From an uncultured Lachnospiraceae bacterium (GTDB taxonomy: Bacteria > Bacillota > Clostridia > Lachnospirales > Lachnospiraceae), in assembly GCA_910584115.1 (NCBI GenBank), contig CAJTYN010000154.1:1-7299 (forward strand): a DNA stretch of 7,299 nt, in the 5' to 3' direction. How positions within the stretch are numbered: position 1 is the first letter of the stretch; each line of letters starts with the position of its first letter. Made by a program: the position numbers and the translations under genes. The notes under the pieces are model-generated. The model ran no database searches and was not told the origin of the DNA. It worked only from the letters and a program-made list of their open reading frames with translations. Shown in pieces: positions 1 to 4,536 of this stretch.

Positions 1-105
1 ACGGACGGCATCGAGGGGATCCCGACTTTTTGGGAAAAAGGCGTGCGGTTCTTTAAGATCGAGAGTCCTACGGGGGAACAGTTTGAGTTCTGCCAGATTT
101 TATAG
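1..105 (+). CDS. VOC/glyoxalase-fold protein, C-terminal fragment
   Basis: The window opens inside a gene; 34 codons remain before a TAG stop. The visible tail includes FFKIESPTGEQFEFCQIL. It resembles the last beta strand of the vicinal-oxygen-chelate (glyoxalase/bleomycin resistance/dioxygenase) fold, where a 'F..DP.GN..E' pattern ends each module and its Glu is often a metal ligand. The Glu in 'EFCQIL' would fill that position. Nothing upstream is visible, so substrate, length and whether it binds metal cannot be stated. It converges with the ABC permease gene and is not part of the glycyl radical operon. The family call rests on one short motif. Confidence 0.6.
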   Translation, partial: TDGIEGIPTFWEKGVRFFKIESPTGEQFEFCQIL

Positions 106-121
106 ATGATCTTAATCTCAT

Positions 122-158
122 GGGGACGGACAGTCCTGTTCGTCAGAAATCCGTCCCC
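122..158. repeat. REP-like palindromic element with two alternative folds
   Basis: The arms GGGGACGGA (122-130) and TCCGTCCCC (150-158) are perfect 9-bp complements around a 19-nt loop. A second stem is possible inside it: GACGGACA (125-132) against TGTTCGTC (137-144), with one G-U pair and loop GTCC. The two folds compete for the left arm. The GGGGACGG/CCGTCCCC core is reminiscent of short palindromic repeats scattered between genes in many clostridial genomes; that resemblance is from memory. Only one copy is in this window, so repetitiveness is not shown here. It lies between two convergent genes. Confidence 0.5.
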
Positions 159-165
159 TTAGAAC

Positions 166-216
166 AAAAAAGCGTTTTAAGGAGTCCGGGGGAGATCGCG
201 ATCCCCCGGCGCTTTT
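166..216. terminator. Probable bidirectional intrinsic terminator
   Basis: The GC-rich core pairs CCGGGGG (186-192) with CCCCCGG (203-209), and its loop contains the self-complementary GATCGCGATC. An outer stem can form between AAAAGCG (168-174) and CGCTTTT (210-216). On the minus strand, downstream of the ABC permease, the structure ends in a T6 run (the complement of 171-166). On the plus strand, downstream of the VOC gene, it ends in only T4. It sits between two convergent genes, where a shared terminator is expected, and it fits the minus-strand operon better. Confidence 0.6.
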
Positions 217-217
217 G

Positions 218-240
218 GTACTTTTCTCGTAGAAAAGTAC
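218..240. repeat. Perfect 10-bp hairpin between convergent genes
   Basis: GTACTTTTCT (218-227), loop CGT, then AGAAAAGTAC (231-240) form a perfect inverted repeat starting 5 bp past the permease stop codon. The stem is rich in A-T pairs and has no T-run of its own after the stem on either strand. It may act as a 3' mRNA-stabilising hairpin for the minus-strand operon, or form part of a composite intergenic repeat with the GC-rich stem next to it. Its role is inferred from position only. Confidence 0.45.
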
Positions 241-245
241 ACATC

Positions 246-1082
246 CTATTCGAGGTTCAGTCGGCGATCCAGTACATATCTGCACAGGATATAAAAACCA
301 ACGGCGCAGAGCACGCTGAAGACCAGGCTGAGGACCAGGTAAGGGGTCAGTATATCGACGGCAGAGATCTGTACATACTGTCCGTACGCGTTGTTTTCCA
401 TTTTTTCTATCCGGTAACTGAGGCTTGCAAAGCGCGGCGCGGCGAAGGCCAGCATGACCAGACCCAGGATCTGCTGTATGAAGTTGATGCCGATATAAGA
501 GCAGATGGTCGCCAGCAGTTTATGCCCGGTGAACAGGTTACCGATGGCGGCGGAGACATAGAGCTGGATGATCATGACGAAAGGCGTCAGCACCACAGAC
601 AGCAGGATCAGCCAGGAAAATCCAAACGCGGGCGCCCCCGGCTTGAACAGGCAGGAGAACAGCCGTGGCAGGTCCTGGAACATCTCGGTCAGGTCCCGCG
701 GTGTGGCCAGCAGGATGAGCATGGTCGCGAGCGCCCACAGAAAGTCCAGGACGATCCAGATCAGGGCTGTCAGACCTTTTCCCCAGATCAGCTGGTCGGA
801 GGTGACCGGCAGGGTGTTCGTCAGATAGCCCTGCTGGGTGAACACGCTCTTGTAGAAACGGTAGCCGGTGTAAAAATATGTGTAGAACATCACACATCCG
901 ATCGCCATGAAGGCCGCCACCAGCAGCAGGACGGACATGACAGATTCATCGGCGCTGCCCACGCCGCCCATCAGGTTGATGCCGATCCGGCAGAAGATCC
1001 CCACGATCAGGCCCACGCCGTGGACGCCCAGCAATAAGGGCAGGATCGTCTTCCATTCATATTTAAAGATCTTTTTTAACAT
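246..1082 (-). CDS. ABC transporter permease, six-helix ABC-2-like
   Basis: This 278-residue integral membrane protein is the last gene of the GntR-ABC operon. Hydrophobic segments lie near residues 12-33, 50-72, 101-126, 153-178, 188-214 and 245-268, giving about six helices. The N-terminus 'MLKKIFKYEWKT' is typical of ABC-2-like permeases, whose short basic amphipathic start precedes helix 1, and the segment around 73-97 ('GYRFYKSVFTQQGYLTNTLPVT') is also common there. No catalytic domain is present; it would pair with the ATPase encoded just upstream. The ATG overlaps the end of the ATPase gene by 7 nt (AAATGTTAA) and is preceded by GGGAGGT about 7 nt away, so translation is coupled. The substrate is unknown. 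Related YtrA-linked transporters respond to cell-wall-active or membrane-active compounds, so peptide antibiotic export or resistance is a guess from context. Confidence 0.85.
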   Translation of the reverse strand: MLKKIFKYEWKTILPLLLGVHGVGLIVGIFCRIGINLMGGVGSADESVMSVLLLVAAFMAIGCVMFYTYFYTGYRFYKSVFTQQGYLTNTLPVTSDQLIWGKGLTALIWIVLDFLWALATMLILLATPRDLTEMFQDLPRLFSCLFKPGAPAFGFSWLILLSVVLTPFVMIIQLYVSAAIGNLFTGHKLLATICSYIGINFIQQILGLVMLAFAAPRFASLSYRIEKMENNAYGQYVQISAVDILTPYLVLSLVFSVLCAVGFYILCRYVLDRRLNLE

Positions 1083-1789
1083 TTGAATACCTCCCGGAAT
1101 AATTCGTCGATAGATCTCCCCTGGTCGCAGCGGATGTCGTCCACCTGTGCGTGCAGGCGGATGTGGCCGTCGTGGATGAAGACCACTTCGTCCAGGATAT
1201 TTTCCACATCGGAGATCAGGTGGGTGGAGATCAGGATCGTGGCGTTCTCATCGTAATTGTTGATGATCGTGGACAGGATATAGTCCCGGGCCGCCGGATC
1301 CACGCCTGCGATGGGTTCGTCCAGGCAGTACAGCCGCGCCCGGCGGCTCATGACCAGGATCAGCTGGACTTTCTCCTGCGTCCCTTTTGATAATGTCTTG
1401 ATGCGAAGGGCGGGGTCGATGTTCAGCCTCTGCAGCATATCCAGGGCGCGGCCGGTGTCAAAGTCCTCGTAAAAATCGGCGAAGAACGAGAGGTAGCTGC
1501 TGACCTTCAGGTTTTCGTCCAGGTAGGAGCGTTCCGGCAGGTAGGAGATGATCTTCTTCGTCTCCAGGCCGGGGGCGTGGCCGTTGATATACAGTGTCCC
1601 GGCGGTGGGGCTCAAAAGGTCGTTGATCAGTTTGATCAGCGTGGATTTGCCGCTGCCGTTCGGCCCCAGCAGGCCGATGATCCGTCCGGACTTCAGGCTG
1701 AGGCTGATGCCATCCAGGGCCGTCCGTGCGCCGTATCTTTTCGTCAGATCCTTACATTCCAGGATCGTATTCGTGCTCGTATCCATCAT
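1076..1789 (-). CDS. ABC transporter ATPase (YtrB/BcrA-like)
   Basis: This 237-residue cytoplasmic nucleotide-binding subunit powers the permease that follows it. All core motifs are present: Walker A GPNGSGKST (42-50), the signature loop as LSKGTQEK (133-140), Walker B LYCLDE (153-158) with the catalytic Glu, a D-loop 'AGVDP', and the switch His190 in ISTH. The Q-loop region reads 'SYLPERSYLDENL', where the usual Gln is not obvious; this is common in drug-export ATPases of this type. An open frame continues upstream to 2149, but that part overlaps the GntR gene in another frame and reads as low-quality sequence. The true start is ATG at 1789, forming ATGA with the GntR stop codon; the adjacent ATG at 1786 is also possible and better spaced from the AAGGAGG. 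Length is normal for the family. Confidence 0.93.
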   Translation of the reverse strand: MMDTSTNTILECKDLTKRYGARTALDGISLSLKSGRIIGLLGPNGSGKSTLIKLINDLLSPTAGTLYINGHAPGLETKKIISYLPERSYLDENLKVSSYLSFFADFYEDFDTGRALDMLQRLNIDPALRIKTLSKGTQEKVQLILVMSRRARLYCLDEPIAGVDPAARDYILSTIINNYDENATILISTHLISDVENILDEVVFIHDGHIRLHAQVDDIRCDQGRSIDELFREVFKC

Positions 1790-2154
1790 CTCTCCTCCTT
1801 CAAGATCTTTTCGATGAGCGCCAGAGTGTCCGCGGGGGTCATCCCCATGCTGGACATCTTCTCCAGGAATTCCCGTATATGGCTTTCCGCCAGTTCTTCT
1901 TTCAACCGTTGTATCATGTCTGTATCCTCCGTGATAAATCTTCCGCTGGTCCGCATGGAGTGGACCAGGCCGCTGCGCTCTAATTCGGCCAGCGCTTTCT
2001 GCATCGTGTTGGGATTCACCTTTGCCTGGGCGGCCAGCTCCCGGACAGAGGGCAGTTTCGTCCCCGGCTGGTAAAGGCCGGATATGATATCCAGACGCAC
2101 CAGTTCCGCGATCTGCGCGTAGAGCGGGCGGCTGGAATCTAGATTCCATGCCAT
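1786..2154 (-). CDS. GntR-family repressor, YtrA subfamily
   Basis: This 122-residue transcription regulator opens the minus-strand operon. Residues about 10-76 form a GntR winged helix: 'PLYAQIAELVRLDIISGLYQPGT' is helix 1, 'KLPSVRELAAQAKVNPNT' the helix-turn-helix, and 'RSGLVHSMRTSGRFI' the wing. The C-terminal tail of about 45 residues is helical and too short for an FCD or UTRA ligand domain. That is the YtrA architecture, in which the tail dimerises. YtrA-type regulators usually repress their own operon with an ABC transporter, as seen here. ATG at 2154 follows a GGAAGGGG site by 7-8 nt. A perfect palindrome over its own promoter (2171-2204) is the likely binding site. The stop codon overlaps the ATPase start by 4 nt. 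The inducer is not apparent. Confidence 0.92.
   Translation of the reverse strand: MAWNLDSSRPLYAQIAELVRLDIISGLYQPGTKLPSVRELAAQAKVNPNTMQKALAELERSGLVHSMRTSGRFITEDTDMIQRLKEELAESHIREFLEKMSSMGMTPADTLALIEKILKEER
1794..1800 (-). promoter_or_regulatory. Ribosome binding site of the ABC ATPase
   Basis: AAGGAGG lies at the very end of the GntR coding region. It is 4 nt from the ATG at 1789 and 7 nt from the ATG at 1786. This site, together with the ATGA overlap, sets the ATPase start here rather than at the upstream open frame. Confidence 0.75.
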
Positions 2155-2170
2155 AGAGTCACCCCTTCCT

Positions 2171-2204
2171 GTACTATTGTATTAAGTTCATAATACAATA
2201 GTAC
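2171..2204. promoter_or_regulatory. Operator: perfect 14-bp inverted repeat (GntR site)
   Basis: GTACTATTGTATTA (2171-2184), spacer AGTTCA, then TAATACAATAGTAC (2191-2204) form a perfect palindrome. The right arm covers the -10 box of the minus-strand promoter and the left arm runs downstream of the predicted start of transcription (about -13 to +21). YtrA-type GntR proteins bind long palindromes of this kind with TACTATTGTA-like halves. The first gene of the operon is such a protein, so negative autoregulation is the natural reading. Confidence 0.85.
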
Positions 2205-2226
2205 AATAGATTGAATGCGTTGTCAA
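2198..2226 (-). promoter_or_regulatory. Sigma-A promoter of the GntR-ABC operon
   Basis: On the minus strand there is a consensus -35 TTGACA (2226-2221), a 17-bp spacer, and -10 TACTAT (2203-2198). Transcription would start near 2191, giving a leader of about 37 nt before the GntR ATG. A/T tracts directly upstream (2228-2247) could strengthen it. The -10 lies inside the operator. Confidence 0.85.
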
Positions 2227-2345
2227 CATTTTTTTTCTTTGAAAAAATAGAAATCATAGATTACTAACAGAATGAAATAACACACAATACATCCCGTTTA
2301 TAATTGTCATTATTGCACATTTATGAGCGAGATATTAATTTTTTA

Positions 2346-2374
2346 TTGACAAAAAGAGCATATTATGATAGATT
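2346..2374 (+). promoter_or_regulatory. Probable sigma-A promoter of the glycyl radical operon
   Basis: A consensus -35 TTGACA (2346-2351) is followed after 17 bp by TAGATT (2369-2374), which matches TATAAT at four of six positions. Transcription would start near 2381, about 140 nt before the dehydrogenase ATG. The weak -10 could mean an activator is needed, or that the box is shifted slightly. It is the only well-spaced TTGACA on this strand in the control region. Confidence 0.6.
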
Positions 2375-2376
2375 AA

Positions 2377-2395
2377 AGGTAATCAATGATTACCT
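2377..2395. promoter_or_regulatory. Candidate operator of the glycyl radical operon
   Basis: AGGTAATCA (2377-2385), a central A, and TGATTACCT (2387-2395) form a perfect 9-bp inverted repeat just after the -10 box, spanning about -4 to +15. A dimeric repressor bound here would block initiation. It is unrelated in sequence to the GntR operator at 2171-2204, so a different regulator, not encoded in this window, is implied. As RNA it could also form a very tight 5' hairpin, but a one-base loop makes a DNA site more likely. Confidence 0.6.
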
Positions 2396-2508
2396 AACGC
2401 GGCGCTCAGAATAAGCAGAGCTTCAGGTCACGGATGTGCAGATCGGGACGCTGGGGGAGATGTATGGGCCGTCTTAGGGATCGGTGCATCTTGAGGAGAG
2501 CATTTAGG

Positions 2509-2514
2509 AAGGAG
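2509..2514 (+). promoter_or_regulatory. Ribosome binding site of the alcohol dehydrogenase
   Basis: AAGGAG lies 6 nt before ATG 2521. It decides the start: in-frame ATGs at 2434 and 2461 would add an N-terminus that is absent from the family and lacks comparable sites. Confidence 0.85.
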
Positions 2515-2520
2515 AGGACG

Positions 2521-3690
2521 ATGAAGAGTTTTGTTTTTGAGAACCCGACCAAGGTATTTTTTGGCAAAGGCTGTGTGAAGGAGCATCTGGCCGCGGCCAT
2601 AGAGGGCTATGGGAAAACGGTCATGCTGGCGTATGGGGGCGGTTCCATCAAGAGGAATGGGATCTACGATGAGGTGTGCGCGATCCTGAGAGAGGCGGGA
2701 AAAGAGATCGTCGAGTTTTCCGGGATCATGGCAAATCCCACGTATGCAAAGGCTCTGGAAGGCGCGGAGCTGGCCAGGGAAAAAGATGTGGATCTGATCC
2801 TCGGTGTGGGCGGCGGTTCCGTGATGGACTGCTGCAAAGCGATCGCACTCGCCGCACGGTATGAGGGAGATGTGTGGAGGGATTTCTGGGAACGCACCGG
2901 CGTTTTTGACTTTGAGCTGCTGCCGGTGGGTGTGATCGTCACGATGGCCGGGACCGGGAGCGAGTGCAATGGGGGTTCGGTCCTCACCAATGAGCGGCTG
3001 AAGGTCAAAGCAGGGCGGGACTATCCAGCCTGTAATCCGAGATTTGCCCTCATGGATCCGACGTATACATACAGTGTCCCCAGATCCCAGATAGTAGCGG
3101 GCAGCTTTGATACGCTCTCACATATCATGGAGATCTATTTCAGCGAGCCGGACGAGGACAATGTATCCGACGACCTTTCAGAAGCGCTCATGCGCAATGT
3201 GATACGGAGCCTGCGGGCGGCGCTCGCGGATCCAAAGGACTACACGGCCCGGAGCAACCTTATGTGGGACGCGTCCATGGCGGAGAACCGGATCATCAAG
3301 CTGGGAAAGCGGCTGGATTTCCAGTGCCACAAGATGGAACATCAGATCGGGGCGTACACAGACTGCAGCCATGGGGCCGGGCTGGCTGTGCTCCATCCGG
3401 TCTATTACAGACATATCTATAAAGATGGCCTGTCAAAGTTCAAACGGTTCGCTGTGGAGGTATGGGGTGTTTCTCCTGACGGAAAGACCGACGAGGAGAT
3501 CGCGCGGGCCGGGATAGATGCCCTGGAGGCGTTTATCCGGGAAGTCGGCCTGCCTTCGACTCTGCGGGGATTGGGCGCGGATGGAAAGACGGACTTGAAG
3601 ACGATCGCGGATTCCTGCGAGATCGTCTCCAGCAATTACAGGCAACTGACCCATGCAGAGATCTTGGAGATCTTTGAGGAATGTTTTTGA
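2521..3690 (+). CDS. Iron-containing alcohol dehydrogenase (BDH/YqhD-like)
   Basis: This 389-residue group III alcohol dehydrogenase would reduce an aldehyde to an alcohol (or the reverse) with NAD(P)H. It has full family length. The start 'FENPTKVFFGKG' is typical of NADPH-dependent butanol dehydrogenases. YGGGSIK (38-44) is the segment that contacts the 2'-phosphate of NADPH in YqhD, suggesting NADPH preference. GVGGGSVMD (95-103) is the pyrophosphate-binding loop. The metal ligands are visible as Asp197 and His201 (SFDTLSH), His270 and His284 (CHKMEH ... CSHG), with the extra conserved His274 between them, so the enzyme should be active. As first gene of the operon, 23 nt before the P5CR-like gene, it may dispose of an aldehyde made by the glycyl radical enzyme and re-oxidise cofactor. 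The true substrate cannot be read from sequence. Confidence 0.93.
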   Translation: MKSFVFENPTKVFFGKGCVKEHLAAAIEGYGKTVMLAYGGGSIKRNGIYDEVCAILREAGKEIVEFSGIMANPTYAKALEGAELAREKDVDLILGVGGGSVMDCCKAIALAARYEGDVWRDFWERTGVFDFELLPVGVIVTMAGTGSECNGGSVLTNERLKVKAGRDYPACNPRFALMDPTYTYSVPRSQIVAGSFDTLSHIMEIYFSEPDEDNVSDDLSEALMRNVIRSLRAALADPKDYTARSNLMWDASMAENRIIKLGKRLDFQCHKMEHQIGAYTDCSHGAGLAVLHPVYYRHIYKDGLSKFKRFAVEVWGVSPDGKTDEEIARAGIDALEAFIREVGLPSTLRGLGADGKTDLKTIADSCEIVSSNYRQLTHAEILEIFEECF

Positions 3691-3700
3691 GAGCAGAAAG

Positions 3701-3706
3701 AGGAGG
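3701..3706 (+). promoter_or_regulatory. Ribosome binding site of the P5CR-like gene
   Basis: AGGAGG lies 7 nt before ATG 3714. It places the start here rather than at the in-frame ATG at 3681, which lies inside the end of the dehydrogenase gene and would put 11 extra residues before the Rossmann strand. Confidence 0.85.
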
Positions 3707-3713
3707 ATGTGAA

Positions 3714-4520
3714 ATGGATCAAAAGATCGGATTTATCGGCGCGGGAAATATCGTACGGGCGATCCTGGCCGGCGTGGCAAAGAGCGGGAAATATCCGAAG
3801 GGCCACATCGGGGTCTTCGATGTATCCCAGCAGGTGCTGGAGGATTTAAAAAAACAGGGGTACGCAACCTATCCGTCGATCGGGGAGCTGGTATCTCAGT
3901 CCCAGATCGTGGTCGTGGCGGTGACGCCCCAGGTGATCGGCTCGATCATAGAGGAAGTGCGCGCGTCCCTGTACGGGGATGCGGTCATCCTCTCGGTGGT
4001 GGCAGGGATCACCAACGCATGGTATCAGGAGCATCTGGGCGCTTCCTGTAAAGTCGTACGCTGCATGCCTACACTGACGGCCCAGGTGGGGATGGGATCC
4101 TTCGCGGTCTCCTGTACGGATACGGTCACGGAGCAGGACGAAAGAGCGGTCAGGGACTTCCTGGGAAGCTGCGGGATCGTGGAGGAGATCCCGGAAACCC
4201 TGATGACGGAAGTCGTTCCCTTCAACGGATCCGCGCCGGGATATTTTTACCATATGACCCGTGTCATCGTTGAGGAGGCCGTGCGGCTGGGATTTGACCG
4301 GGACGTGGCCCTGCGTCTGTTCGCGCAGACCATGAAAGGCAGCGCCGAGACCCTCCTAAGCTCCGGCATGAGCGTGGAGGAGCTGGAAGGCAAACTGCGG
4401 CTGCCCGGAGGGACCACAGTGGCGGCCCTGGATAAGATGGAAGCGCTGGGCATGGACACGTGTCTGGCAGAGGGCGTGCGGGCCTGCGTGGAAAGATGCA
4501 GGGAGCTGGGAAATGCATGA
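3714..4520 (+). CDS. proC: Pyrroline-5-carboxylate reductase family protein
   Basis: This 268-residue cytoplasmic reductase is of normal length for ProC, which reduces 1-pyrroline-5-carboxylate to L-proline with NAD(P)H. The N-terminal Rossmann fold begins KIGFIGAGNI (4-13). The C-terminal helical dimer domain carries the diagnostic PGGTT (231-235) with the catalytic-region Thr, and the run 'EEAVRLGFDRDVALRLFAQT' aligns well with ProC. Several usual motifs are altered: AVTPQ (69-73) where AVKPQ is normal, MPT (118-120) where MPN is normal, and FNGSAPGY (170-177) where SGSGPAY or SGSSPAY is normal. It could be a biosynthetic-type ProC, a catabolic one, or a reductase for a related cyclic imine. 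It lies 16 nt before the glycyl radical gene, in an operon, so it probably acts on that enzyme's product. The gene symbol names the family; specificity is unproven. Confidence 0.82.
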   Translation: MDQKIGFIGAGNIVRAILAGVAKSGKYPKGHIGVFDVSQQVLEDLKKQGYATYPSIGELVSQSQIVVVAVTPQVIGSIIEEVRASLYGDAVILSVVAGITNAWYQEHLGASCKVVRCMPTLTAQVGMGSFAVSCTDTVTEQDERAVRDFLGSCGIVEEIPETLMTEVVPFNGSAPGYFYHMTRVIVEEAVRLGFDRDVALRLFAQTMKGSAETLLSSGMSVEELEGKLRLPGGTTVAALDKMEALGMDTCLAEGVRACVERCRELGNA

Positions 4521-4536
4521 GAGCGAGGTGTGAAAG

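Larger units (their letters stand above)
2155..2520. other. Divergent control region, 366 bp without a confident gene
   Basis: This strip separates the minus-strand GntR operon from the plus-strand glycyl radical operon. It holds a promoter for each direction and one perfect palindrome at each. Bases 2228-2345 are strongly AT-rich, with an imperfectly used A/T hairpin (TTTTTTC 2231-2237 / GAAAAAA 2241-2247) that sits where an UP element for the minus-strand promoter would lie. Bases 2396-2520 form an approximately 140-nt leader for the dehydrogenase mRNA and return to coding-like GC content. No recognised riboswitch, T-box or tRNA is visible in it. Confidence 0.7.

Noticed and set aside
120..1037. 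Long plus-strand open frame (305 codons) over the permease gene
   Set aside because: It is antisense to a clear membrane protein, its translation is rich in Gln, Asp, His and Arg without family motifs, and it begins inside the REP-like palindrome. It is a shadow frame.
1790..2149. Upstream extension of the ABC ATPase to ATG 2149
   Set aside because: The extra 120 residues overlap the GntR gene in another frame and resemble no ATPase N-terminus. The AAGGAGG at 1794-1800 and the ATGA overlap support a start at 1789 or 1786.
2299..2304. Perfect TATAAT on the plus strand
   Set aside because: There is no acceptable -35 at 16-18 bp upstream (the sequence there is AT-rich with no TTGACA-like hexamer). 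It is probably chance in AT-rich DNA.
2434..2520. N-terminal extension of the alcohol dehydrogenase from ATG 2434 or 2461
   Set aside because: The added residues are Arg- and Cys-rich and not found in the family, while ATG 2521 has a strong, well-spaced ribosome site and gives the normal length.
2396..2520. Riboswitch or attenuator in the operon leader
   Set aside because: Only a weak stem (AGATGTAT near 2457 with GTGCATCT near 2485, two G-U pairs) is found. There is no terminator and no recognisable aptamer core.
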